This document shows, piece after piece, positions 25,196 through 34,364 of a stretch of DNA of 64,000 bases. The notes below the pieces were generated by a model. That model saw nothing but the letters and a program-made list of their open reading frames with translations. It did no database searches and had not been told where the DNA came from. Source of the stretch: an uncultured Clostridia bacterium. Its GTDB lineage: Bacteria > Bacillota > Clostridia > Christensenellales > UBA3700. The number at the start of each line of letters is the position of its first letter. Positions within the stretch are counted from its first letter, which is position 1. Position numbers and translations under genes: made by a program. The stretch lies in NCBI GenBank assembly GCA_948471525.1, contig CAOKSY010000004.1:62001-126000 (forward strand), given 5' to 3'.

Positions 25196-26260
25196 TCAGA
25201 TATTCTTTATTATGAGTTCCGTCATCTCTCTAGTGCCGAGAACTTCTCGACCTTCTTCTCTCAAGTCTGCCGTTCTCGCGCCGCTGTTCAGAGTCTTTTC
25301 TACGGCGTTCTCTATCGCGTCGCCCTCTTCGCCGAGATTAAACGCATATTTAAGCATCATAGCCGCGGATAGAATTGTCGCTATAGGATTGGCTATATTC
25401 TTGCCTGCGATCGTCGGCGCAGAGCCGTGTATGGGCTCGTAGAGGCCTCTTGTCGTTTCGTTTATAGAAGCGGAAGGGAGAATACCTATGCTGCCCACGC
25501 ATTGCGACGCAAGGTCGGATAGAATGTCTCCGAAGAGATTTCCCGTGACTACTACGTCGAATTGCGACGGTTCTCTTACGAGCTGCATTGCCATATTGTC
25601 TACAAGAACGTCTTCAAGGACTACGTCGGGGTAATCTTCGTGTATTTCGTGCACTACTTTTCGCCATACGCCGGAAGTCTTGAGCACGTTGGCTTTATCG
25701 ACCGAGGAGACTTTGCCGCGTCTCTTCTGTGCGAGTTCAAATGCGGTGCGGCATATTCTCTCTATCTCCAGTTCGCCGTACGCCATTACGTCGTATCCCT
25801 CGCGTCCCATTTTGCCCTCTCTCACGCCTTTTTCGCCGAAATATATTCCGCCGATAAGTTCTCTTACTACCATAATATCTATGTTCTTGGGATTTTTGAG
25901 CGGACAAACGTTGGACAGAGCGTCAAACATTTTTGCAGGACGCAGATTTGCGTACAGTTCCATGGCTTTTCTCACTCCCAGCAACGCTCTTTCGGGTCTG
26001 AGTTCGTAGGGGAGTCCGTCGTACTGAGGACCGCCTACCGCGCCGAGTAATACGCTGTCGCTTGCAAGGCATATATCGAGGCTTTCTTTGGGGAGAGGTT
26101 CGCCGTATTTATCGTATGCGCAACCTCCGCATATGCTCTGTGTAAAGTTGAATTTGTGGTCAAATCTTTCGCCGATCTTCGTCAATACGTCCATCGCCGC
26201 GCCTGTGACTTCGGGACCTATTCCGTCGCCCTTTATCACAGCTATATTAAAAGTACTCAT
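25196..26260 (-). CDS. leuB: 3-isopropylmalate dehydrogenase
   Basis: 354 residues. Third step of leucine synthesis: NAD-dependent oxidative decarboxylation of 3-isopropylmalate. VIKGDGIGPEV start, LRPAKMFDALSN, the VRELIGGIYFGEKG loop that separates it from isocitrate dehydrogenase, NLFGDILSDLASQ metal site and EPIHGSAPTIAGKNIANP nucleotide site. Last gene of leuCDB; AGGAG site before the ATG. Confidence 0.97.
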   Translation of the reverse strand: MSTFNIAVIKGDGIGPEVTGAAMDVLTKIGERFDHKFNFTQSICGGCAYDKYGEPLPKESLDICLASDSVLLGAVGGPQYDGLPYELRPERALLGVRKAMELYANLRPAKMFDALSNVCPLKNPKNIDIMVVRELIGGIYFGEKGVREGKMGREGYDVMAYGELEIERICRTAFELAQKRRGKVSSVDKANVLKTSGVWRKVVHEIHEDYPDVVLEDVLVDNMAMQLVREPSQFDVVVTGNLFGDILSDLASQCVGSIGILPSASINETTRGLYEPIHGSAPTIAGKNIANPIATILSAAMMLKYAFNLGEEGDAIENAVEKTLNSGARTADLREEGREVLGTREMTELIIKNI

Positions 26261-26275
26261 TGTTTATTCTCCTTG

Positions 26276-26764
26276 TCAGATCTTTTTGGCTTTGATCGCG
26301 TTTATAAGTCCGCCGCACTCGATTATGTTTTGGATAAACTTGGGGAAGGGCTGAGCCTGGTAACTCTTGCCGGTAGTCTCATTCGAGATAACTCCGGTAT
26401 CTACGTTTACCGATACTACGTCGCCTGCGGAAATACCGTCTACGGCGTCGGGACATTCTAGAATGTACAGACCTATATTGAGCGCGTTGCGGTAGAATAT
26501 TCTTGCGAAGGACTTCGCTATCACTATGGATACTCCGCATCCTTTTATCGCAATAGGAGCGTGTTCTCTGGAGGAACCGCAACCGAAGTTTTTGCCCGCT
26601 ACCATTATATCTCCCTCTTTGACTTGCGAATAGAATTCGGGGTTTGTATATTCCATACAGTGCTTCGCCAATTCTTTCTCGTCGAAAGTAGAGAGATAGG
26701 TTGCCGGAACTATTACGTCGGTGTCGATGTCGTCGCCGAATTTATATACTTTGCCTTTTATCAT
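26276..26764 (-). CDS. leuD: 3-isopropylmalate dehydratase small subunit
   Basis: 162 residues, the short archaeal/clostridial form rather than the roughly 200-residue E. coli form. DDIDTDVIVPATYL and NFGCGSSREHAPIAIKGCG are the swivelling-domain motifs. It pairs with LeuC to isomerise 2-isopropylmalate to 3-isopropylmalate. Four bases after leuC. Confidence 0.96.
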   Translation of the reverse strand: MIKGKVYKFGDDIDTDVIVPATYLSTFDEKELAKHCMEYTNPEFYSQVKEGDIMVAGKNFGCGSSREHAPIAIKGCGVSIVIAKSFARIFYRNALNIGLYILECPDAVDGISAGDVVSVNVDTGVISNETTGKSYQAQPFPKFIQNIIECGGLINAIKAKKI

Positions 26765-26767
26765 ATA

Positions 26768-28051
26768 TCATACCTCCAATTTGCTTTCGCAGGTGAGTTT
26801 TCCCGCGATAGCGCTCGCCATTGCGCTGGCGGGCGAAACAAGATAGATGAAGCTGTCTTTTGCGCCCATTCTGCCTATGAAATTACGGTTGGTAGTAGTG
26901 ACGGCTACTTCGCCGCTTGCGAGTATGCCCATATGTCCGCCGAGACAGGGACCGCAAGTCGGAGTAGAGACTATCGCGCCTCCTTGAATAAACGTCTTAA
27001 TATATCCCTTTTCCAATGCCTCGAGATATATTTTGTTGGTCGCCGGAATGACTATCGTACGGACGTTGGGATTGACCTTTTTGCCCTCTAGGACTTTTGC
27101 CGCCGCGGCGAGATCGGAGATCCTGCCGTTGGTGCAAGAGCCTATGATTACCTGATCGATCGCAATGTCTTCTTTTACGTCTTCGATAAATTTGGTGTTG
27201 GACGGCAGATGCGGGAACGCGACCGTCGGTTTGATCTTCGAGAGATCTATATCGATCACCTGTTCGTACGCGCTGTCGTCGCCCGCGCTCATCTCGTCGA
27301 AGGTGCGGTTGCAGGATTGTTTTACATATTCCATAGTCACGTCGTCCACGGGAAAGACGCCGTTTTTCGCGCCGCACTCGATTGCCATATTGCATATCGT
27401 AAATCTATCGTCCATAGTCATATACTTGACGCCTTCGCCTGCAAATTCGATGGATTTATAGAGCGCGCCGTCCACGCCGATAAGACCTATGATATAGAGG
27501 ATCACGTCTTTGCCCGAGATATATTTGCTGGGCTTGCCTACGAGATTGAATTTGATCGCGGAAGGCACTTTGAGCCATACTTTGCCCGAAAGCATTATTC
27601 CTGCGATGTCGGTGCTGCCTACGCCCGTCGAGAAAGCGCCAAGTGCGCCGTACGTGCAGGTGTGGGAATCCGCTCCGATAATGACCGAATACGGCTTTGC
27701 TATGCCTTTTTCGGGGAGCAGAGCGTGTTCGATACCCATTTCGCCGACGTCAAAGAAATTCTTTACTCCTTCCTTTCTTGCAAAAGCGCGCACGCATTTA
27801 CACTGTTCCGCGGATTTTATATCGCGGTTGGGGGTAAAGTGATCGAGTACGAACGTAACTTTGTCGGCATCGTAAAGTTTGCCGCCGCTCTTATTGAATA
27901 CGTCTATAGCGACGGGAGCGGTAACGTCGTTGGACAAAGCCGTGTCGACTTCTACGAGCGTAAGCGTACCCGCGGAAAGCGACGATATCGCTTCTTCGAA
28001 CGTAATGCCGAGTTTTTTAGCCAGAATTTGTTGAGTCATCGTCAATTTCAT
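26768..28051 (-). CDS. leuC: 3-isopropylmalate dehydratase large subunit
   Basis: 427 residues from ATG 28051, which has AGGAGG upstream; a TTG two codons earlier is less likely. The aconitase-type [4Fe-4S] ligands are seen as Cys in GSCTNGR and the pair in TPTCGPCLG, and GADSHTCTYGALGAF is present. No leuA is in the window. The genes leuC, leuD and leuB are packed as one minus-strand operon. Confidence 0.96.
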   Translation of the reverse strand: MKLTMTQQILAKKLGITFEEAISSLSAGTLTLVEVDTALSNDVTAPVAIDVFNKSGGKLYDADKVTFVLDHFTPNRDIKSAEQCKCVRAFARKEGVKNFFDVGEMGIEHALLPEKGIAKPYSVIIGADSHTCTYGALGAFSTGVGSTDIAGIMLSGKVWLKVPSAIKFNLVGKPSKYISGKDVILYIIGLIGVDGALYKSIEFAGEGVKYMTMDDRFTICNMAIECGAKNGVFPVDDVTMEYVKQSCNRTFDEMSAGDDSAYEQVIDIDLSKIKPTVAFPHLPSNTKFIEDVKEDIAIDQVIIGSCTNGRISDLAAAAKVLEGKKVNPNVRTIVIPATNKIYLEALEKGYIKTFIQGGAIVSTPTCGPCLGGHMGILASGEVAVTTTNRNFIGRMGAKDSFIYLVSPASAMASAIAGKLTCESKLEV

Positions 28052-28122
28052 AGCCAAACCTCCTATGTATATGGATTTATAAATTTGTTATCTTTTTATG
28101 CCGCAGATTTTCAGCGGCGCGG

Positions 28123-29871
28123 TCAAACCTTGAGCGCAAGTTTTCTTTTTCTGACAACGTAGAGTATCGTCACGGCAGCCGTTATCGCAACGGCGACGGC
28201 TGGCACGGTAATTGCCAAAGCTATCTGCCAAGAGGTCAGTCCGCCCGGTTCCACGTTGACTGTTTTGACGTATGCAGTTTTACCTTTGTATATTATTTGC
28301 GTCCACTCTTTGGATTTATCGAATTTTGCGCTGAGATATACGTATTCGCCCTCCGGCACTTCATCGACGACAATACTGTCTTCTTTTGGGAAAGCGTATA
28401 TCTTTATGTATTCGCCCAGTTTTTCCGACGTAAGTTTGACCGTCTTGGAGAGATCGGGGGCTTTTAGCGCTGTGTAAGGAGATACGGCGATCTCTTTTAC
28501 GTATCCGTATATTACCTCGCCGTTATCGTCGAGTATGCCTACTTTATACCATCCCCATCTCACAGAACCGTCTCTGCCTACGTTGTCTATCACGACGAGC
28601 TGATCGAATATAGAAGCGTATTTTATCTTCTCGACTATGCTTTCGTCAAACGGATTTTCGTCTTCATAGAAGGGGTATTTGTATATTGGAGTCGCGGGAT
28701 GCAAGACTTGCGCGTACGTGCCTATGTCGTTTTTTTCGTCGGCAGGGCAGAGCATTATTTCAGACGTCTTCTTTATGTAACCGAATATCGGTTCGGCTGC
28801 GCTTTCGTCGAAATAATAGACGTAGTAGTATTCGCCGCTTTCGTTGAGCGCGAGTATATATTTGTCGGACGGCAGATAGGAGAGTACCTGCAAGTGTCTC
28901 GGCGAAGAATACAGCGTGATTTGAGATCCCGTCCTGTACATCTTTACGATATCGTGTTTGGTTGGATGAGAGTACTGCGTCTTGTCAAACGTGCTGTAGA
29001 AATTGAGCGTTCCGTCGTATTCGTAAGCGTTTATAGCGTATATAGCAGATTTGACGTATACGAAATACTTCGACTTGGCGTCGTCGTGCACCGCGCAAAT
29101 GCGGCTTTCGCCGTTGGCTCCGCTTTCTAGAAGCAGGCGAAGAGATCTGTTGTCTCTTTCATATGCGTATACGCTATTTCCTTTGATACACAGCAGTTCT
29201 CCGTCGGCGGCGGCAATGTCTACGAAGCCGTCGCGCATTGCGGGTTCGCCGAGATTTGTTGTCTCTTCGTCGAGAAGTTGCTCAGTTATCTCATATAGGT
29301 CTCCGTTCTGGATAAGGCAGAGTCTAATCTCGCCGTTTTTTTCTATCACAGCGAAGTTTTCTACTTGTGCGAATAAACCGCTCAGGGAAGTGTGCGTAGT
29401 CTTGATCGTCTCGTCGCTTATATTGAACAGGCTAACAAATTTTTCGTCCATTGCGTACATATTGCCGTTCTCGTCGCAATAAAGCGCGAGCAATTTATCT
29501 ATTCTCAAATTTTTGTTGGTATAGTTTACTTTATTGATATTTCCGTCGCCGTACGAGTAGACCCACAGAGCGGACGAACCGCCGCGTTTGACAAGCGCGA
29601 CTACATGCGTGCCGTTTATTGCCAGAGATACGAATTCGTCGAACTGTTCCGTCTCTTTATACGTAAGTTTTTTATTGTCCTTGGCGATCGTTATTTCATT
29701 GCCAGCAGTGTATGCAAAGGCGTCCTTATAGGCGCAGAGAAGGCTGCCGCCGTCAAGCGATACCGTGACGTCGATATTTTCGGCGAATGCGTCGTCAGTA
29801 TCAATAATTCCCGTCGCCGCAATTCCGATACAGCAAATTATAAGCGCGCATGCGATAAAAAATCTTTTCAT
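28123..29871 (-). CDS. Secreted protein with SH3-like end and C-terminal membrane anchor
   Basis: 582 residues. Signal peptide (residues 1-29, ending AFAEN), a long region of short beta repeats that may be propeller-like (residues 40-330), an SH3-like stretch near residues 430-545 and a C-terminal membrane helix (WQIALAITVPAVAVAITAAVTILYVV, read in two halves) followed by a basic stop-transfer RKRK. No enzyme motif was recognised. It is 71 nt upstream of leuC on the same strand; the link to leucine synthesis is probably only positional. Confidence 0.65.
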   Translation of the reverse strand: MKRFFIACALIICCIGIAATGIIDTDDAFAENIDVTVSLDGGSLLCAYKDAFAYTAGNEITIAKDNKKLTYKETEQFDEFVSLAINGTHVVALVKRGGSSALWVYSYGDGNINKVNYTNKNLRIDKLLALYCDENGNMYAMDEKFVSLFNISDETIKTTHTSLSGLFAQVENFAVIEKNGEIRLCLIQNGDLYEITEQLLDEETTNLGEPAMRDGFVDIAAADGELLCIKGNSVYAYERDNRSLRLLLESGANGESRICAVHDDAKSKYFVYVKSAIYAINAYEYDGTLNFYSTFDKTQYSHPTKHDIVKMYRTGSQITLYSSPRHLQVLSYLPSDKYILALNESGEYYYVYYFDESAAEPIFGYIKKTSEIMLCPADEKNDIGTYAQVLHPATPIYKYPFYEDENPFDESIVEKIKYASIFDQLVVIDNVGRDGSVRWGWYKVGILDDNGEVIYGYVKEIAVSPYTALKAPDLSKTVKLTSEKLGEYIKIYAFPKEDSIVVDEVPEGEYVYLSAKFDKSKEWTQIIYKGKTAYVKTVNVEPGGLTSWQIALAITVPAVAVAITAAVTILYVVRKRKLALKV

Positions 29872-29877
29872 ACGTGT

Positions 29878-29906
29878 ATTATAGCACAGATTATTTTAAA
29901 TTTAAA
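29878..29906 (-). promoter_or_regulatory. Promoter of the secreted protein gene, probably leaderless
   Basis: On the minus strand TTTAAA (29906-29901), a 17-nt spacer and a perfect TATAAT (29883-29878), then six bases (ACACGT) before the ATG at 29871. No ribosome binding site fits in that space. Confidence 0.7.
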
Positions 29907-30001
29907 GTAATTTGTTTATTAATTTATAATAAATAAAAGTACTTGAATATTTGTATAAAATGTGTTAAAATGACTTTGGAATAAGTTTTGTCGGGTAAAT
30001 A

Positions 30002-30976
30002 ATGTCAAAAGGTAAATATCATCACAATAGAAATAAAAACGCGGTAAAATGCGATTCGCTCGAACTTGCGCTCTCTATGGGAGGCAACGCGCGCCGCGAG
30101 GATCTCGAAAGACCTATAGAAGAACTTGATTTGAGCGAGAATACCTATTCGGCTCTCAAAGCGGGACGTATTACGCGTCTTGCCGATCTTGCATGCCGTA
30201 ATTTTCAACAAATGTACAAGATACAGAATATAGGCAAAAAGAACTGTATCGAAATATCCAAGGCGTTGGCGAAATTCAACGTATCGTTTGCCAAAGACGA
30301 GCCCAAGACCGTTCAACCGCAAAATCAACCGCGATCCGAAAGCCGCGAGCAGGGCGGTAACGATCGCCTCGGCGCAAAGCGCGACGGCAGACGGGACGAT
30401 CGCAGGGATCAGCGCAAAGACAGATCGGACGATCGCAGACAGGATAAAAACAGAAATAAGAATAAGGGAGAAAACGCTCAACTCAACGATTACTTATCCA
30501 AAGCTTATGCGGGAATGAGTTTGGCGGAGATACTCATGGGCAAGCGCGAACGTCCTGTTATTCCCAAGGCGGAAAGAGCGCCTTTGACGGAAAACAGTCT
30601 GGTCAAGTTCTGCCGTAAAGGCAAATGGGGCTATAAGGACTGGAAAGGCAACGTTGTCGTGCCGCCGCAGTACGAAGAGGCTTTCGGATTTTTCGAGGAG
30701 CGTGCCTGCGTAGAAAGAGAGGGAAAACTCGGATATATCGACAGACAAAATAATCTTATAATTGATTTTAAATACGATTGCGCTACGTCTTTCAGCGAAG
30801 GTCTTGCTTCTGTCACCGTAGGAGAGAAGAGCGGATATATAGATCCTGACGGCAATCAGATAGTGGATTTTATTTACGATATAGCTACTCCGTTCTCGGA
30901 CGGAAAGGCGATAGTCAGATCGGACGACAGATGGGGTGTGCTCAGCAGAGACAGCCTAGACGTCTTTTGGAGATAA
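30002..30976 (+). CDS. RNA polymerase alpha-CTD-like domain fused to WG repeats
   Basis: 324 residues in three parts. Residues 35-100 (RPIEELDLSENTYSALKAGR and QNIGKKNCIEISKAL) align by eye with the C-terminal domain of RpoA at 20704. Residues 100-165 are a charged Arg/Asp/Asn-rich, probably disordered linker. Residues 195-320 hold WG-type repeats (KWGYKDWKGNVVVPPQYEEA, KLGYIDRQNNLIIDFKYD, KSGYIDPDGNQIVDFIYD, RWGVLSRD), which form beta-rich binding surfaces. It may bind nucleic acid or a transcription partner through the first domain; function is not known. No strong ribosome binding site is evident. Confidence 0.7.
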   Translation: MSKGKYHHNRNKNAVKCDSLELALSMGGNARREDLERPIEELDLSENTYSALKAGRITRLADLACRNFQQMYKIQNIGKKNCIEISKALAKFNVSFAKDEPKTVQPQNQPRSESREQGGNDRLGAKRDGRRDDRRDQRKDRSDDRRQDKNRNKNKGENAQLNDYLSKAYAGMSLAEILMGKRERPVIPKAERAPLTENSLVKFCRKGKWGYKDWKGNVVVPPQYEEAFGFFEERACVEREGKLGYIDRQNNLIIDFKYDCATSFSEGLASVTVGEKSGYIDPDGNQIVDFIYDIATPFSDGKAIVRSDDRWGVLSRDSLDVFWR

Positions 30977-30999
30977 TATTTTTTCGGAGGAAAATCGGT

Positions 31000-31389
31000 A
31001 TGCAAAAACAGAGACTGCTTGAAAACGCGCTGCTTGTAATGAACAACGCTCACGCGCCTTATTCGGGATATAAAATTGGCTGCGCCGTTATGGGCGAGAG
31101 CGGAAAAATATACGTGGGCTGTAATATAGAAAACGTCAGTTACGGCGCGACTATTTGCGCGGAGCAAGTGGCTATGGGTACCGCGATCGCGGGCAGCGAA
31201 CACGGCTTTATGGCTATGGCTATCGTAGGTTCGGGCGAGAATATGCCTTATCCGTGCGGTATCGTAAGACAGTTTATAAAAGAATTTTGCAACGATCTCG
31301 TAATCTACGTTTCCAACAGCAAAGGCGACGTTGTCGAGACTAATATAAAAGATCTATATCCGGACAGTTTCGATATGGCGAAAGCCTGA
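31000..31389 (+). CDS. cdd: Cytidine deaminase family protein lacking one zinc cysteine
   Basis: 129 residues from ATG 31000 with CGGAGG nine bases upstream. It matches the homotetrameric cytidine deaminases: NAHAPYSGYKIGCA, NIENVSYGATICAEQVA with the catalytic Cys-Ala-Glu, and a PCG-RQ site. That second site reads PCGIVRQ where the family has PCGxCRQ, so the third zinc ligand is Val. It may be less active, bind metal differently or have another function. A second odd point is the Cys shortly after, in IKEFCND. Confidence 0.8.
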   Translation: MQKQRLLENALLVMNNAHAPYSGYKIGCAVMGESGKIYVGCNIENVSYGATICAEQVAMGTAIAGSEHGFMAMAIVGSGENMPYPCGIVRQFIKEFCNDLVIYVSNSKGDVVETNIKDLYPDSFDMAKA

Positions 31390-31453
31390 TAATTCGGAAC
31401 CGTCTTTATTTTTGCAATTTCGGTGCGTAAGTAAATTGTTTTGACAAGTTAAA

Positions 31454-31485
31454 TTGTCATCTCGACTTAAGCGGAGAATTCTCAG
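31454..31485. repeat. Degenerate dispersed repeat, copy A
   Basis: TTGTCATCTCGAC followed after a few bases by GGAGAATTCTCA. A related string lies at 53844-53875 (TTGTCATTTCGAC then GGAGAAATCTCA). Both are in intergenic DNA. Short intergenic repeats of similar type recur in many genomes; no mobility genes are attached here. Confidence 0.5.
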
Positions 31486-31630
31486 TCGAAAATAATGAGT
31501 TTAGGATGATCGAAATACAGATGCGAAAATTTATGCAGGGGGAAGCATTATATTTTGCGTCGGCAGTTATTATTATGTCAATTAAAAAAAATAAAAAGTC
31601 TATATAGACATTAAAAACATAGGGAGAATT

Positions 31631-33307
31631 ATGGGAAAAGAATTTAAATCCGATAACGACGGTAAGTCTGTTAAAAAGCCTCGCAATTTCGGCTCTAAAC
31701 TAAAGAGATTTTGGAAGGAGCCGCCCAACGGCAGATTCCTCAATCTGCAGGAGATCTGCCGCTTCGGAATATCCAGTTTGGGCGTAAGTTTTATTTACAA
31801 TCTCGTATCTATGTACGTGACCGTCGGTCAAATACCAATACTTTACAATATGGGTAACAGCGGCACTTTGCACGCGACGATAATGTATCTCGTGGCAAGC
31901 GTGCTCGCGCTTATATTTACTCCGATTTACGGCAAGATGATCCAGAGGACGAAGACAAAATTCGGAAGGTACAAACCTTATATTTTGTTTCTCGCTCCCA
32001 TAGTAGCTATACTTGGAGTGCTGTCCGTATGGTCGCCTCAAAATCTCGAACTCAATCAGCGTATCATATACGTTTATATGATATGTACGCCTACGCTGTT
32101 TATATGGAATCTGTGGTACAACACATTTAATATGTTCCCGGGAGTATTCAGCCCCAATCAGCAGGAGCGTACCGATATATGGGCGCCGATAGGACTTGTA
32201 ATGGGTTTTGCGCCGACTATCCTCAACGCGGCAAAAGGTCTTTTCGTAAGATGGGGCGGCGACGTATGGGCTGCAAGAATATACGGAATATTCTGCGGAG
32301 TAGTGGGAATATTGTGTATCATTGCTCTTTTGGGAGTAAAAGAAAGAGTATTTATCACTCCCGAGGAAGAGAACAACGAAAAGGTCTCGGCTATGGAAGG
32401 ATTGAGGCTTATTGTCAAGAACAAGCCTTTGATGATACTTACGTTGGCTCTATGTCTGGGCTGTCTTAAGAATACGATAGATCTAAGTTGGGAGACGATC
32501 GCAAGAGTCAAGTACGCCAAAAACGTAGGCGATGCGGCGGCTATATTCGGCGGGCTTACGCTTATTGTAGGTTTTGCCGCAACCCCGAATATGATACTTC
32601 TTCCGTGGATGACGAGGAAATTCAACAATCGCACTATAATGGTATTCTGGCAATCGCTCAATTTGACAGCCAATCTTGTTTTGGCGATAATAGGCTTACA
32701 GAATTTTCCGCAGGGCAGTTGGTCTCCTTACGTCATTACGGCATTTAGATTTATTTCCCTGTTCAATGCGCTTGGAAGTTTGCAACCGTTGGTACTGTCC
32801 GAAATCGGCGATCTCCAACAGCAAAAGAGCGGATACAGGTTGGAAGGCTTTATACAGATGTTTGCATACTCGCTCACAAGCGTAGTTGCGCAGACGGCGG
32901 CGTTGATCCCCGCTTTTATACAGAGCCGTATGAATTTCAATCCGGCAAATTATCAGGTACCCGAGGGCGCGACGACGGTTGTCCTTTCCGACGAGTTGAT
33001 CCAGATAGCCGAAAATTACGGTAACGTAGCGCTTTGGATATCCGCGGCGTCGAGCGCGTTGATGTTGATATGTCTGCTGTTTTACGATCTGAATAAAAAG
33101 AAGCACGCGGAAATAATCAGACAGTTGAAAGAGACTGCCGTCAATGCCGATGAGATAGCAAGCGAGGAAGGCACTCTCAATATTTTGGGAAGCGACGCTC
33201 AAGACAATGCCGAAGATAAGGTATTCCAGGATAATGAAAACGATATCGGCATCGAGGGCAATGAGAATGTCGAGCACGAGGATGATTCACAGGACTACAA
33301 GTTCTAG
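31631..33307 (+). CDS. MFS/GPH-family sugar transporter (MelB-like)
   Basis: 558 residues with about twelve predicted membrane helices. The loop TKTKFGRYKPYILFLAP (about residue 103) is the GPH-family cytoplasmic signature, and the pattern LRLIVKNKPLMIL is typical of the second half. A charged N-terminal extension of about 45 residues and an acidic C-terminal tail of about 60 residues are additional. Likely cation:glycoside symport; the GH95-like gene about 1 kb downstream fits a glycan use role, though the flavodoxin gene lies between them on the other strand. Confidence 0.85.
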   Translation: MGKEFKSDNDGKSVKKPRNFGSKLKRFWKEPPNGRFLNLQEICRFGISSLGVSFIYNLVSMYVTVGQIPILYNMGNSGTLHATIMYLVASVLALIFTPIYGKMIQRTKTKFGRYKPYILFLAPIVAILGVLSVWSPQNLELNQRIIYVYMICTPTLFIWNLWYNTFNMFPGVFSPNQQERTDIWAPIGLVMGFAPTILNAAKGLFVRWGGDVWAARIYGIFCGVVGILCIIALLGVKERVFITPEEENNEKVSAMEGLRLIVKNKPLMILTLALCLGCLKNTIDLSWETIARVKYAKNVGDAAAIFGGLTLIVGFAATPNMILLPWMTRKFNNRTIMVFWQSLNLTANLVLAIIGLQNFPQGSWSPYVITAFRFISLFNALGSLQPLVLSEIGDLQQQKSGYRLEGFIQMFAYSLTSVVAQTAALIPAFIQSRMNFNPANYQVPEGATTVVLSDELIQIAENYGNVALWISAASSALMLICLLFYDLNKKKHAEIIRQLKETAVNADEIASEEGTLNILGSDAQDNAEDKVFQDNENDIGIEGNENVEHEDDSQDYKF

Positions 33308-33342
33308 GACGATATATCTAAGGCAAATTTGAATGATCAAAC

Positions 33343-33375
33343 AAAAGCGAACTCTTCAGCAGAGTCCGCTTTTTG
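33343..33375 (+). terminator. Rho-independent terminator after the transporter
   Basis: An imperfect stem (AAAAGCGAACTCT with AGAGTCCGCTTTT) around a TCAGC loop, ending in a T run. Confidence 0.75.
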
Positions 33376-33409
33376 TAAATCGACTTTTTATAAAGGCAAT
33401 CGATTTTTA

Positions 33410-34153
33410 TCAAGTAATATCCTTGCCGATTTGGGATTCGTCTATGTCGGGATTTATATAGCGGTCTTTTTTTTGTTTTTTATATATTATCGCCTTTTTA
33501 GGACAGCGGTGATAACAGCCGAGACATGCCACGCATTTATCGCCGAAGACGACATTGTTATCCTGTAAGGATATATTGTCGACAGGGCATAAGGTTACGC
33601 ATTTTCCGCATTTTATGCAATCTTGCGTCACGGAAAAGTTTTCGCCGATCAGATGCCAGTTGAATTTATTTTTCAGATATTTCTTTTCTTTGGTCTTGCA
33701 CTTCTTTGGGATATTGCTATCGCCGGATTTTATCTTCTCTATGATGTTGTTTATACGCGAGTTTGCTTTTCTAAGTATCCCTTTTAGATATAACTTGGGT
33801 ACGGTAAATGTCAACGTGAAATTTTCGGGCATTTTCATCTTATAGACGCTTTTTATATTCAGCCCGTAACTCATTGCGTAGGAATAGATGAGATAGTCTG
33901 CGCCGCCTGCCATTCCGCCGTAGTTCTGTATCACGGTCAACTCTTTGGTCTTATCGAGCCGCGGAAGCAAGTCGAAAACGTGCGAAGGCATTCCGTATGA
34001 ATAAATCGGCGTGATCAAAAATATTCTTTCAAACTCGCCGCCGTCTCCGTTGTATTTGGGGATATAACATATTTTACCGCCTAGCGCAGACTGTACTTTT
34101 TGCGCTATATACAGGCTGTTGCCGGTAGAACTGAAATAAAGTATGCCGTTCAT
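33410..34153 (-). CDS. EFR1-type flavodoxin plus 2[4Fe-4S] ferredoxin
   Basis: 247 residues. The flavodoxin-like half starts GILYFSSTGNSLYIA with the FMN phosphate loop. The C-terminal half has two full iron-sulfur motifs, CIKCGKCVTLCP and CVACLGCYHRCP (about residues 180-220). Such EFR1 proteins are soluble electron carriers common in anaerobic Clostridia. AAGGAG site before the ATG. Redox partner unknown. Confidence 0.88.
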   Translation of the reverse strand: MNGILYFSSTGNSLYIAQKVQSALGGKICYIPKYNGDGGEFERIFLITPIYSYGMPSHVFDLLPRLDKTKELTVIQNYGGMAGGADYLIYSYAMSYGLNIKSVYKMKMPENFTLTFTVPKLYLKGILRKANSRINNIIEKIKSGDSNIPKKCKTKEKKYLKNKFNWHLIGENFSVTQDCIKCGKCVTLCPVDNISLQDNNVVFGDKCVACLGCYHRCPKKAIIYKKQKKDRYINPDIDESQIGKDIT

Positions 34154-34364
34154 AAATAATGCTCCTTATGATTTATTCAGTTTAACATATTTGCGCTTTT
34201 AAATCAAATTTATAGTAGGAGTTTGCCAAACGGGAAATATATTTGTGCCGACAGATCTTTGAGTCAATGCATATTTATTTTTGCGTTATACTGTTTTATA
34301 TTATAAAATATTGACTTAATTAATATTCAAAGTGTATTATTTAATAAATAAACAGGGTGATATT

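Noticed and set aside
27209..28162. Open frame of 317 codons opposite leuC
   Set aside because: Antisense to a certain gene; composition is that of a shadow frame.
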